Below are positions 44,079-52,986 of a stretch of DNA of 64,000 nt, piece after piece (position 1 is the first letter of the stretch; every line of letters begins with the position of its first letter). The notes below the pieces were generated by a model. The model saw only the letters and a list, made by a program, of their open reading frames with translations. It searched no databases and had not been told where the DNA came from. This DNA is from Streptomyces sp. R21 (lineage in GTDB: Bacteria > Actinomycetota > Actinomycetes > Streptomycetales > Streptomycetaceae): positions 6,365,001-6,429,000 of the forward strand of contig NZ_CP163435.1 of assembly GCF_041051975.1 (NCBI RefSeq), read 5' to 3'. A program made the translations under genes and the position numbers.

Positions 44079-45539
44079 ATGGCCGTCGACTACACAGTGA
44101 TCGTCGTCTATCTGGCCGGCATGCTGGCCATGGGCTGGTGGGGCATGCGCCGTGCCAAGTCCAAGAGCGAGTTCCTGGTGGCCGGCCGCCGCCTCGGGCC
44201 CGCCATGTACTCCGGCACCATGGCGGCGATCGTCCTCGGCGGCGCGTCCACCATCGGCGGCGTCGGGCTCGGGTACCAGTACGGACTGTCGGGCGCCTGG
44301 ATGGTCTTCACGATCGGCCTCGGGCTGCTCGCCCTCTCCGTCTTCTTCTCCGCCCGCATCGCGCGCCTGAAGGTCTACACCGTCTCCGAGATGCTCGATC
44401 TCCGATACGGCGGCCGGGCGGGCGTCATCTCCGGTGTGGTCATGTGGGCGTACACCCTGATGCTCGCCGTCACCTCCACCATCGCGTACGCCACGATCTT
44501 CGACGTCCTCTTCGACATGAACCGGACGCTCGCGATCATCCTCGGCGGCTCCATCGTCGTCGCGTACTCGACGCTCGGCGGCATGTGGTCGATCACGCTG
44601 ACGGACATGGTCCAGTTCGTGGTGAAGACCATCGGCGTGCTCCTGCTCCTCCTCCCCATCGCCGTCGTCAAGGCGGGCGGGTTCAGTGAGATGAAGGCGA
44701 AGCTGCCCACCTCGTACTTCGACCCGCTGGGCATCGGCGGCGAGACGATCTTCACCTACGTGCTGATCTACACGTTCGGCATGCTCATCGGACAGGACAT
44801 CTGGCAGCGCGTGTTCACCGCGCGCAGCGACACCACGGCCAAGTGGGGCGGCACGGTCGCCGGCACCTACTGCCTGGTGTACGCCCTCGCCGGCGCCGTC
44901 ATCGGTACGGCGGCCAAGGTGCTCTACCCGAAGCTGCCCAGCGCCGACACCGCCTTCGCGACCATCGTGAAGGACGAACTGCCGGTCGGCGTACGGGGAC
45001 TGGTGCTCGCCGCCGCCCTCGCCGCCGTGATGTCGACGTCCTCCGGCGCGCTCATCGCCTGCGCCACCGTCGCCAACAACGACATCTGGTCGCGGCTGCG
45101 CGGAGCCGGCCGGAGTGACGGTGACGACCACGACGAGGTGCAGGGCAACCGCGCCTTCATCCTGATCATGGGCATCGCCGTGATCTGTACGGCGATCGCC
45201 CTCAACAACGTCGTCGAGGCGCTGACCGTCGCGTACAACCTGCTCGTCGGCGGGCTGCTCGTGCCGATCCTCGGCGGACTGCTGTGGAAGCGCGGCACCG
45301 CGCAGGGCGCGCTCGCCGCCGTCGCGGTCGGCGGTCTCGCCGTCATCGGCCTGATGGCGACGTACGGCATCCTCGCGAACGAGCCCGTCTACTACGGGCT
45401 GCTCGCCTCGCTGGCCGTGTACGTGATCGTCTCGCTGGCCACGCCCGCGACCGACGCCGCCGTGCTGGCCGCCTGGCGGGAGCGCCTGGCCGGCCGCAGC
45501 GCCGAACCCTTGTCCGAACCGGTCCCGGCTCACCAGTAG
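44079..45539 (+). CDS. sodium:solute symporter (SSS family)
   Basis: A 486-residue membrane protein with about 13 TM helices of the SLC5/SSS type. Family features include the N-terminal GWWGMRRAKSKSEFLVAGRRLG loop, TYSTLGGMWSITLTD-like GGM..V..TD segment and the sodium-site region AAALAAVMSTSSGALIA. Substrates of this family include proline, pantothenate, acetate and guanidino or amine compounds. It lies 57 bp before a ureohydrolase gene, so a guanidino or amine substrate is plausible but inferred. GAAGGAG precedes the ATG. Confidence 0.92.
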   Translation: MAVDYTVIVVYLAGMLAMGWWGMRRAKSKSEFLVAGRRLGPAMYSGTMAAIVLGGASTIGGVGLGYQYGLSGAWMVFTIGLGLLALSVFFSARIARLKVYTVSEMLDLRYGGRAGVISGVVMWAYTLMLAVTSTIAYATIFDVLFDMNRTLAIILGGSIVVAYSTLGGMWSITLTDMVQFVVKTIGVLLLLLPIAVVKAGGFSEMKAKLPTSYFDPLGIGGETIFTYVLIYTFGMLIGQDIWQRVFTARSDTTAKWGGTVAGTYCLVYALAGAVIGTAAKVLYPKLPSADTAFATIVKDELPVGVRGLVLAAALAAVMSTSSGALIACATVANNDIWSRLRGAGRSDGDDHDEVQGNRAFILIMGIAVICTAIALNNVVEALTVAYNLLVGGLLVPILGGLLWKRGTAQGALAAVAVGGLAVIGLMATYGILANEPVYYGLLASLAVYVIVSLATPATDAAVLAAWRERLAGRSAEPLSEPVPAHQ

Positions 45540-45596
45540 AGTCATAGACAGATGCAGTACATACGCGACGAAGCGTAGGAAAGAAGGCAGCACCCC

Positions 45597-46565
45597 ATGA
45601 CCAGTAACGAGACGCCCCGCGGCCCCGTCGACTCGTCCCGCGTCCCGCGGTACGCCGGCCCCGCGACCTTCGCCCGGCTGCCCCGCCTCGACGAGGTCGG
45701 CACCGCCGACGTCGCGGTCGTGGGCGTGCCGTTCGACTCCGGCGTCTCCTACCGGCCGGGGGCGCGCTTCGGCGGCAACGCGATCCGGGAGGCCTCGCGG
45801 CTCCTGCGCCCCTACAACCCGGCGCAGGACGCCTCCCCGTTCGCGCTCGCCCAGGTCGCCGACGCCGGTGACATCGCGGCGAACCCGTTCAACATCAACG
45901 AAGCCGTCGAGACGGTCGAGGCCGCCGCCGACGAACTCCTCGGCACCGGCGCCCGGTTGATGACCCTCGGCGGCGACCACACCATCGCGCTCCCGCTGCT
46001 GCGCTCGGTCGCGAAGAAGCACGGCCCGGTCGCGCTGCTCCACTTCGACGCCCACCTCGACACCTGGGACACGTACTTCGGCGCCGAGTACACGCACGGC
46101 ACGCCGTTCCGCCGCGCCGTCGAGGAGGGCATCCTCGACACCTCCGCGCTCTCCCACGTCGGCACCCGCGGCCCGCTGTACGGCAAGCAGGACCTCACCG
46201 ACGACGAGAAGATGGGCTTCGGCATCGTCACCTCGGCGGACATCTACCGCCGCGGCGCCGACGAGGTCGCCGACCAGCTCCGCCAGCGCATCGGCGACCG
46301 CCCGCTGTACATCTCCATCGACATCGACTGCCTCGACCCGGCGCACGCGCCCGGCACCGGCACCCCCGAGGCGGGCGGCATGACCTCCCGCGAACTCCTG
46401 GAGATCCTGCGCGGGCTGGCGTCCTGCAACCTGGTCTCCGCCGATGTCGTCGAGGTCGCCCCGGCGTACGACCACGCCGAGATCACCGCGGTGGCGGCCT
46501 CCCACACCGCCTACGAACTGACCACGATCATGTCCCGCCAGATTGCAGAGGCTCGCGCGAAGTGA
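45597..46565 (+). CDS. speB: agmatinase/ureohydrolase family protein
   Basis: A 322-residue Mn-dependent ureohydrolase. All metal ligands are visible: His in GGDHTIALPLL, HFDAHLDTWD, and SIDIDCLDPAHAPGTG. The family removes urea from agmatine, guanidinobutyrate or related guanidines; the exact substrate cannot be read from sequence, so speB is a family-level symbol. It sits between a symporter and a ThDP enzyme gene that overlaps its stop by GTGA, indicating one operon. Confidence 0.9.
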   Translation: MTSNETPRGPVDSSRVPRYAGPATFARLPRLDEVGTADVAVVGVPFDSGVSYRPGARFGGNAIREASRLLRPYNPAQDASPFALAQVADAGDIAANPFNINEAVETVEAAADELLGTGARLMTLGGDHTIALPLLRSVAKKHGPVALLHFDAHLDTWDTYFGAEYTHGTPFRRAVEEGILDTSALSHVGTRGPLYGKQDLTDDEKMGFGIVTSADIYRRGADEVADQLRQRIGDRPLYISIDIDCLDPAHAPGTGTPEAGGMTSRELLEILRGLASCNLVSADVVEVAPAYDHAEITAVAASHTAYELTTIMSRQIAEARAK

Positions 46566-48247
46566 CTCACGACCACGACCTGGTACTCCGCCCGACGGCC
46601 GCGCAGACATCAGCCGCCCTCAATCCGCCCCCTGGGCGCAACGGCGGAGACCTGGTCGTGGAGACGCTGGCCGGTCTCGGCGCGACGACCGTCTTCGGGC
46701 TGCCCGGCCAGCACGCGCTGGGCATGTTCGACGCGCTGCGCCGCTCGGACCTGACGTACATCGGCCTGCGGGTCGAGAACAACGCGGGGTTCGCGGCGGA
46801 CGCGTACGGCCGGATCACCGGTGAGGCCGCGCCGCTGCTGCTCTCGACCGGCCCGGGCGCGCTGACCTCGCTCGCCGCACTCCAGGAGGCGGCGGCGGCC
46901 TCGGCCCCGGTGCTGGCGATCAGCAGCCAGATCCCCACCGCCGGACTGGGCGGCGGCCGCCACGGCTATCTGCACGAACTCCCGGACCAGCAGGCCTCGT
47001 TCAGGGGTGTGGTCAAGTCGGTCCACACGGTCCGTGCGCAGTCGCAGATCCCGTCCGCGATCGCGGCGGCCTGGGAGTCGGCGCTGACGGCACCGCACGG
47101 ACCGGTCTGGGTGGAGATCCCGCAGGACGTCCTGCTCGCCGAGACGCACCTGCCCGTTGTCACGGCGATGGACGCGACACCGGAGGACGTGGTCCCGCGC
47201 CCCGAACTGACCGCCGTGGCCGCCGAGTTGCTCTCCAAGGCGGCCCGTCCGGCGATCATCGCGGGCGGCGGTGTCGTACGCGCGGACGCGTCCGGCAAGC
47301 TGAAGTCACTGGCGGAGAGGCTTCAGGCCCCCGTCGTCACCACCTTCGGCGGCAAGGGCGCCTTCCCCTGGGAGCACCCTCTCTCCCTCCAGTCCTGGCT
47401 GGAGGACCGTCACACGACGGACTTCCTGGAGGACGCGGACGTCCTTCTGGTCGTCGGCTCGGGTCTCGGTGAACTCTCCTCCAACTACCACACGTTCAAG
47501 CCCCGCGGCCGGGTCATCCAGATCGAGGCGGACCTCGGCAAGCTGGAGTCCAACCACCCGGCCCTGGGCATCCACGCGGACGCCCGCCTCGCGCTCCAGG
47601 CGCTGCTGGAGACGGTGGACGCCCGCGAGGACGAGACGGCCGCGGACCGCGTCCATGCGGTGCTGTCCCAGGTGCGCGAGCGCATCGCCGCCCAGGAACT
47701 CACCCTGGAACAGGACGTGTTGGCGTCCGTCCGCCGCGCCCTCCCGTCGAACTCCCCGTCCTTCTGGGACATGACGATCCTCGCCTACTGGGCCTGGTCG
47801 GCCTTCGACGCGCGCGGCAGCAACACCATGCACTCGGCGCAGGGCGCGGGCGGCCTCGGCTACGGCTTCCCGGCGGCGCTCGGCGCGGCGGCGGCCGACC
47901 CCACCCGGCCCGTCCTCGCGGTCTCCGGCGACGGCGGCGCGCTGTACTCGATCGCCGAGCTGGCGACGGCCCGGCAGTACGACCTGAACGTCACCTGGCT
48001 GATCGTCGACGACGGCGGCTACGGCATCCTGCGCGAGTACATGACCGACACCTTCGGCCAGGCCACCGCGACGGAACTGGCCCGCCCGGACTTCGTGGCC
48101 CTCGCCGAGTCCTTCGGCGTCCCGGGCATCCGCACCACCCCGGAAACCCTGGGGGAGGACCTGTCGAAGGCCCTGGCCGCCCCGGGTCCTTCGGTGGTCG
48201 TGCTCCCGGCGCTGCTGCGGATGTTCGCGCCGACACATCTGGACTGA
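46562..48247 (+). CDS. thiamine-diphosphate-dependent enzyme, acetolactate-synthase-like
   Basis: A 561-residue ThDP enzyme with three domains: a pyrimidine-binding one with the activating Glu in GLRVENNAGFAADAYGR, a central Rossmann-like domain (about 205-335), and a pyrophosphate domain with VSGDGGALYSIAEL and VDDGGYGI in the GDG metal site. It resembles acetolactate synthase or benzoylformate-decarboxylase-type catabolic enzymes rather than a biosynthetic IlvB; no regulatory subunit gene is present. GTG 46562 overlaps the ureohydrolase stop. It may process the keto acid formed from the guanidino substrate; that is inference. Confidence 0.85.
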   Translation: MTHDHDLVLRPTAAQTSAALNPPPGRNGGDLVVETLAGLGATTVFGLPGQHALGMFDALRRSDLTYIGLRVENNAGFAADAYGRITGEAAPLLLSTGPGALTSLAALQEAAAASAPVLAISSQIPTAGLGGGRHGYLHELPDQQASFRGVVKSVHTVRAQSQIPSAIAAAWESALTAPHGPVWVEIPQDVLLAETHLPVVTAMDATPEDVVPRPELTAVAAELLSKAARPAIIAGGGVVRADASGKLKSLAERLQAPVVTTFGGKGAFPWEHPLSLQSWLEDRHTTDFLEDADVLLVVGSGLGELSSNYHTFKPRGRVIQIEADLGKLESNHPALGIHADARLALQALLETVDAREDETAADRVHAVLSQVRERIAAQELTLEQDVLASVRRALPSNSPSFWDMTILAYWAWSAFDARGSNTMHSAQGAGGLGYGFPAALGAAAADPTRPVLAVSGDGGALYSIAELATARQYDLNVTWLIVDDGGYGILREYMTDTFGQATATELARPDFVALAESFGVPGIRTTPETLGEDLSKALAAPGPSVVVLPALLRMFAPTHLD

Positions 48248-48272
48248 GCGGCGGCCGGCACCCCTGAAACAG

Positions 48273-48303
48273 CTGAACTCCCCGTCATCGACGGGGAGTT
48301 CAG
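48273..48303. terminator. bidirectional hairpin terminator
   Basis: A perfect 14-bp stem (CTGAACTCCCCGTC with its complement, loop ATC) lies between the ThDP-enzyme gene and the convergent endonuclease gene. Confidence 0.88.
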
Positions 48304-48322
48304 TCGTATGCGTCGAGTCGGA

Positions 48323-49126
48323 CTACCAGATCGCTTCCACCCACTCCGGGTGGTCGATGAACGGGTTGCGGTTGTGCTGGTAGGTGTCGTAGATGACCTG
48401 GTTGCGGTTCTCCTCGAAGGCGCTCGGCGGGTCTGCCTCGTTCCACGCCTTGAGGACGGAGAGCTTGCCCATGAAGGGGTCGGAGCCGTTGCCGACCTTC
48501 TCGTTGGGCTCCAGGTCGGCGAAGCCGTCGTCACCCTCGTAGCGCACGGCCATGTAGAGGATCATGCGGGCCACGTCGCCCCGGTCCGCGGCGCGCGGCG
48601 CGAAGGAGTCGGAGTCGACGGTGCTGCCGCCGCCGTTGGTGACCGCGCTGCCGCCGTTGTCGAAGTCCAGGTTGCCCCGGGTGCTGTTGACCGTCACGTC
48701 GCAGGGGCGCAGGTGGTGCAGGTCGGTGCCGGGACCGGTGACCTCGCCGAAGTCGCCGTGGGACTTGGCCCAGGTGTGCTCGCGGTTCCAGTCGCCGACG
48801 TCGCCCCCGTTGAGGGACTTGCTGCGCGAGACGCCGCTGTACAGCAGGATCACGTTGCTGCTGTTGTTCGGGTCCTGGTCGGTGACCTTGAGCGCGTTCC
48901 AGACGGCGGAGTACGAGATCTTGGTCTGGCTGCTGATGATCGTGTGCAGCGAGGACTTCAGGCTCGTGCCGGTCTTGCCGATCGCGTTCTTGTAGTACGT
49001 CGAGTCGTACGAGGTCGTCGTGGCCGCGGCGGGGGTCGCGGTCAGCGCCGGGGTGGCGAGGCCGACGAGCACGGCCGAGACGGTCAGCGCCACCGACTTC
49101 CAGCGCCGTATGGATCTCACGGGCAT
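48323..49126 (-). CDS. secreted endonuclease I family nuclease
   Basis: A 267-residue exported DNase/RNase of the EndA/NucM type. A signal peptide (SVALTVSAVLVGLATPALTA, cleavage after AAA) precedes the beta-beta-alpha-Me nuclease with WNREHTWAKSHGDFG and DLHHLRPCDVTVNSTRGNLDF, containing the catalytic His and Asn. It degrades extracellular nucleic acid for nutrition. The upstream region has a 14-bp motif in two copies. Confidence 0.93.
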   Translation of the reverse strand: MPVRSIRRWKSVALTVSAVLVGLATPALTATPAAATTTSYDSTYYKNAIGKTGTSLKSSLHTIISSQTKISYSAVWNALKVTDQDPNNSSNVILLYSGVSRSKSLNGGDVGDWNREHTWAKSHGDFGEVTGPGTDLHHLRPCDVTVNSTRGNLDFDNGGSAVTNGGGSTVDSDSFAPRAADRGDVARMILYMAVRYEGDDGFADLEPNEKVGNGSDPFMGKLSVLKAWNEADPPSAFEENRNQVIYDTYQHNRNPFIDHPEWVEAIW

Positions 49127-49140
49127 GTGGGGGTGTCCGA

Positions 49141-49264
49141 TCTACGCGTGTTGAATGGGGCGGGCAAACGGGAGCGTGACATGGACATGAGTGCCTGTAA
49201 ATAAACTTCACATGTCGATCAGGTGACCCGGAGCGACAATTTGCCCGTTGTCTACGCGAGTTGA
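49141..49264. promoter_or_regulatory. two copies of a 14-bp motif before the endonuclease gene
   Basis: TCTACGCGTGTTGA (49141-49154) and TCTACGCGAGTTGA (49251-49264) are direct repeats differing at one base, 110 bp apart. Both lie in the upstream or leader region of the minus-strand nuclease gene. The regulator is unknown. Confidence 0.5.
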
Positions 49265-49270
49265 CATGCC

Positions 49271-49304
49271 AAAACGGCCCCCGACCGGGTGGTCGGGGGC
49301 CGTT
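49271..49304 (-). terminator. terminator of the GT39 glycosyltransferase gene
   Basis: A perfect 14-bp stem (AACGGCCCCCGACC with its complement, loop GGGT) lies 24 bp past the stop and ends in a short T run on the minus strand. Confidence 0.88.
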
Positions 49305-49327
49305 GGGGCCAGAGTGCCGCCTCGCGG

Positions 49328-51607
49328 CTAACTCACGTCCGAGGCATCCAGACGGTAGATCGTCGACGTGTTCGACGACTGGCTGCTCTGGGAGTCCGAC
49401 GTCGATGTGGAGGTCGATGCGGAGCCCGAGCCCGAGCCCGACGCCGTACTGGCGCCGTACGCGCTCTCCTTCACCGCCGTGCCGTGCTTCTGCACCCACG
49501 TCGTGACCTCGGAGCTGACGCTGTTGCCGCCACCCATACCGCCTCCGCCGCCCATGCCGCCGCCGAGCTGGATGTAGTGCAACTCGCCCTTCTTCACCAG
49601 CTCCTTGAGCTTGGCGACGGTCATCGCCTTGTCGGAGCCGGTGAAGCCCCACATGGAGATGACGGGCTGCTTGCTCGCGAGGACGAGCTGCGCGGCGGAC
49701 TGTGAATTGGACACCGCCAGCAGCCACTTGGCGCCGTCCTGGTGCTTCTTCAGATAGGCGATCAGCTCGGTGCTCGCACCGCCGCCCATGCCGCCTCCAC
49801 CACCCATACCGCCGCCGCCCATGCCGCCGGGCCGGCCGCCGGTGCCCGCGTCGCCGCTGGTCCCGTTCGGGGGCGTACCCATGCCGCCGCCGTTCGGCAT
49901 CTCGCCGCCCGTGCCGCCGCCCGGCGCACCGGAGGGTGCACCGCCGCCGGGAGCCGAACCCGCCTGGCCACCCTGCTGGTTGCCCTGCTGGCCACCGCCG
50001 GGCGCCTCGCCGTTTCCGGGTCCGCCGGCGTTCCCGCCGCCGAAGCCGCCCATGCCGCCGCCCCCGCCGGGCCCGCCCATGCCGCCGCCGGTGGTGGGCC
50101 CGGCGGTCGGGTTCGTGCCGCCCATGCCGCCGCCGCCCGACGCCGAGATCTCCGACGCGGCGTACGCGGCGGGACCGGCGACCGCCGCGACGACCGCGGC
50201 GGCCACGGAGGCCGCGAGCAGCCGCGCCCGGTTCCCGGAGCTCCCGGAGCGGAAGACGAGCAGCCCCGTGATCGCGAGCGCCATGACCACGGCGATCGTC
50301 GGCCACAGCCAGCTGTTCCAGTCGGAGGAGCGGCGCAGCAGGACGACGGACCAGACACCGGTGGCTGCGAGTGCGACAGGCAGCACCCACACCCACCGCT
50401 TGTCGGCGCGGAAGGCGCGCAGCAGCATGACGCCGCCCGCTCCGCACAGCGCCGCGATGCCGGGGGCGAGCGCGGTCGTGTAGTAGGGGTGCATCGTGCC
50501 CTCGGCCATCGCGAAGGTCAGGTAGTGCAGCAGTGTCCAGCCGCCCCACAGCACCAGCGCGGCGCGCGTGAGGTCGGTGCGCGGGGCGCGGCCACGCAGC
50601 ACCAGACCGCCGACGAGCGCGATGCCCGCGAAGGGGATCAGCCAGGAGATCTGGCCGCCGAGGATCTCGTTGAACATCCGGCCGAGGCCCGCGGTCCCGG
50701 AGAAGCCGCCGCCTCCGCCCCCACCGCCTCCGCCGTTGCCCTCGCCGCCGAGGACCCGGCCGAGGCCGTTGTAGCCCATGATCAGGTTCCAGGCGCTGCC
50801 GTCCTCCGAGCCGCCGATGTACGGCCGGTCGTCGGCCGGCACCAGGGAGACGGCTGTGGCCCACCAGAAGCTGGAGACCGCCAGCGCCACGGCCGCGAGC
50901 AGCAGGTTCACGAGCCGCTTCACCAGGGGGAGGCGGGACGCGTACAGGTAGACCGCGAACACGGCGGGCAGCGCGATGTAGCCCTGGAGCATCTTCGTGT
51001 TGAAGGCGAGCCCGAAGCAGACCGCCGAGCCGAGCAGCGGCAGCAGTTTTCCGTCCCGCGTCGCCCGCAGCCCGAGTGCCGCGGCGCCCACCATCAGCAG
51101 CAGGAGCAGGGTGTCGGGGTTGTTGTCGCGGTTGATGGCGACCGTGATCGGGGTGAGCGCGAGGACCAGCGCGGCCACGGTGGCCGCCGCGTGCCCGAAG
51201 ACCCGCTTCACGGAGGAGTGCAGGATCCAGATCGTGCCGAGCGCGGCGACGACCATGGGAGCCATCATCTGCCAGGTGCCGAAGCCGAGGATCCGGCACG
51301 ACAGGCCCATGACCATGAGGGCGAGTGGCGGTTTGTCGACGGTCAGGAAGTTGCCCGCGTCGATCGAGCCGAAGAACCAGGCCTTCCAGCTCTGCGTGCC
51401 GCTGAACACGGCGGAGCTGTAGAAGGTGTTCAGGCTGGAGCCGGACAGGTTCCAGGAGTACAGCACCGCCGCGAGCACGAGGATCGCGATCAGTGCGGGC
51501 AGCGACCAGCGCGGGGCCTTGTCCGGCGGCGCCTCGGTGGCCGCCGCCGGGGGCGGGAGGTCGGGGGTCGCGGAGGCGCGGGGGTGTGGGTCGGTGGCAG
51601 ATGTCAC
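49328..51607 (-). CDS. GT39/ArnT-like membrane glycosyltransferase with Gly-rich extracellular region
   Basis: A 759-residue polytopic protein. About 12 TM helices occupy residues 40-490. The first large loop contains DAGNFLTVDKPPL, with the acidic residue expected in polyprenyl-phosphate-sugar GT-C transferases, and INRDNNPDTLL follows further on. A very Gly/Pro/Asn-rich segment (about 500-625) then links to a small domain (ELIAYLKKHQDGAKWLLAVS...) and a Ser/Thr tail. It probably transfers a mannosyl or related sugar to an extracellular acceptor. Start GTG 51607 is preferred over a longer frame to 51727. Confidence 0.85.
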   Translation of the reverse strand: MTSATDPHPRASATPDLPPPAAATEAPPDKAPRWSLPALIAILVLAAVLYSWNLSGSSLNTFYSSAVFSGTQSWKAWFFGSIDAGNFLTVDKPPLALMVMGLSCRILGFGTWQMMAPMVVAALGTIWILHSSVKRVFGHAAATVAALVLALTPITVAINRDNNPDTLLLLLMVGAAALGLRATRDGKLLPLLGSAVCFGLAFNTKMLQGYIALPAVFAVYLYASRLPLVKRLVNLLLAAVALAVSSFWWATAVSLVPADDRPYIGGSEDGSAWNLIMGYNGLGRVLGGEGNGGGGGGGGGGFSGTAGLGRMFNEILGGQISWLIPFAGIALVGGLVLRGRAPRTDLTRAALVLWGGWTLLHYLTFAMAEGTMHPYYTTALAPGIAALCGAGGVMLLRAFRADKRWVWVLPVALAATGVWSVVLLRRSSDWNSWLWPTIAVVMALAITGLLVFRSGSSGNRARLLAASVAAAVVAAVAGPAAYAASEISASGGGGMGGTNPTAGPTTGGGMGGPGGGGGMGGFGGGNAGGPGNGEAPGGGQQGNQQGGQAGSAPGGGAPSGAPGGGTGGEMPNGGGMGTPPNGTSGDAGTGGRPGGMGGGGMGGGGGMGGGASTELIAYLKKHQDGAKWLLAVSNSQSAAQLVLASKQPVISMWGFTGSDKAMTVAKLKELVKKGELHYIQLGGGMGGGGGMGGGNSVSSEVTTWVQKHGTAVKESAYGASTASGSGSGSASTSTSTSDSQSSQSSNTSTIYRLDASDVS

Positions 51608-51843
51608 CAGTGCACCGTGCCTGGGGGCGATGGGTGCGCGCTGTGCTCCACCTGGGAAGAGGCTGTGGGCGGGTGAGAGCCGGGTAAGAGACCGTCCGCG
51701 GCGGCACCCGGCGGCACCGAGAGCCAACCGGCAACCGGCACCCGGTGGGAACCGCCGTACAACTTTCGGTCATCCTTGCGAGTCGAAAGAGACGAACGTG
51801 CCGGGGGCGCGTTCGTATCGCTTCAAGGGGATGGGAAGCCTTC

Positions 51844-52782
51844 ATGACTCACCGGATATCCCGGGGTACCCGTGTGCTCGCCGCGAGCCTGGGAGCCGGC
51901 GTGATCGCGCCGCTCGCGCTGGCCGCCGCACCGGCCGCCGCCGCACCGACGCCGCAGGTCAGCTGCACCTCCGCACAGGCGGGCCTGGCCACCAAGCTGC
52001 AGCGGGACATCACCGCGGCGCTGGCGAACCGCACGGGCACCGTCGCCGTCGGCCTCTACGACCGCACCACCAAGACGACGTGCACGCTGCGCGCGACCTC
52101 GGCCTTCGACTCCGCGAGCGTCGTCAAGGTCACCGTCCTCGCCACGCTGCTGTGGGACGCCAAGAAGCACAACCGCTACCTGACCGACCGCGAGACCACA
52201 CTCGCCAAGGCCATGATCACCCAGTCGGACAACAACGCGACCACGAGCCTGTGGAACCAGCTCGGCATGACGAAGATCAAGGGCTTCCTCACCGCCGCCG
52301 GCATGACCACGACCGTGCCGGGCACGGGCGGCTACTGGGGCCTGACCCAGATCAACGTCACCGACGAGCAGAAGCTGCTCAAGCTGATCACCGCCCACAA
52401 CACGGTGCTGAGCGACAACTCCCGCGCGTACATCCTCAAGCTGATGAACCAGGTCACCTCCTCGCAGCGCTGGGGTACACCGGCCGGGGCGCCCTCGACC
52501 GTGACCGTGCACGTCAAGAACGGCTGGCTGCAGCGCTCCACGCACGGCTGGCGGGTACACAGCCTCGGCACCTTCAACGGCGGCGGCCACGACTACATGA
52601 TCAGCGTGCTCACCCACGGCAACAGCACCATGAGCTACGGCGTCACCACCATCCAGAACGTGGCCAAGGCCATCCACAAGGACCTGGTGCCGACGACGGC
52701 CACGAACAGCGCGACCATCCAGCGGTACGTGCCGACCGACACGCCGAAGGAGGCGTTCCCGGCGGTCCCGTCCGCCGGCTGA
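51844..52782 (+). CDS. secreted serine hydrolase, class A beta-lactamase fold
   Basis: A 312-residue exported protein. The signal peptide (GTRVLAASLGAGVIAPLALAAAPAAAA) precedes a beta-lactamase/transpeptidase-like domain with the three active-site motifs: SVVK (Ser-x-x-Lys), SDN in MITQSDNNAT and KNG near KNGWLQR in place of the usual K-T/S-G. A clear Glu-containing omega loop for beta-lactam hydrolysis is not evident, so it may be a peptidase or penicillin-binding relative rather than a resistance enzyme. ATG 51844 is chosen over an upstream frame to 51745. Confidence 0.83.
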   Translation: MTHRISRGTRVLAASLGAGVIAPLALAAAPAAAAPTPQVSCTSAQAGLATKLQRDITAALANRTGTVAVGLYDRTTKTTCTLRATSAFDSASVVKVTVLATLLWDAKKHNRYLTDRETTLAKAMITQSDNNATTSLWNQLGMTKIKGFLTAAGMTTTVPGTGGYWGLTQINVTDEQKLLKLITAHNTVLSDNSRAYILKLMNQVTSSQRWGTPAGAPSTVTVHVKNGWLQRSTHGWRVHSLGTFNGGGHDYMISVLTHGNSTMSYGVTTIQNVAKAIHKDLVPTTATNSATIQRYVPTDTPKEAFPAVPSAG

Positions 52783-52805
52783 CGCCCGACGCGGCTGACG
52801 CTTCA

Positions 52806-52849
52806 CTCGGGCCGGTCACGCGGGGTCCCCTCCGCGTGACCGGCCCGAG
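52806..52849 (+). terminator. hairpin terminator after the serine hydrolase gene
   Basis: A perfect 18-bp stem (52806-52823 with 52832-52849, loop 8 nt) begins 24 bp after the stop codon. Confidence 0.88.
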
Positions 52850-52986
52850 CAGTCCCGGCCCGACCCGCCGCCCGACAGCATCGAGGGCGTGATGGTTGTT
52901 GCGGTGGGATGAAATCTGCTGCTCCGAGCGTTGGTGCCTTCCGGTGGAGTGAGTTCTGCCGAGTGGGCTCTACGGAAGGCGGCGGA

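Noticed and set aside
48531..51845. A 1104-codon minus-strand frame and similar very long frames, such as 68-2110 minus
   Set aside because: These are antisense or shifted shadows of real genes caused by high third-position GC. They are Arg/Pro/Gly-rich with no domains, and the true genes in the other frame have clear families.
51844..52782. Beta-lactam resistance gene
   Set aside because: The SxxK, SDN and KNG motifs show the fold, but I could not identify a catalytic omega-loop Glu, and the third motif deviates. Calling it a resistance enzyme is not supported.
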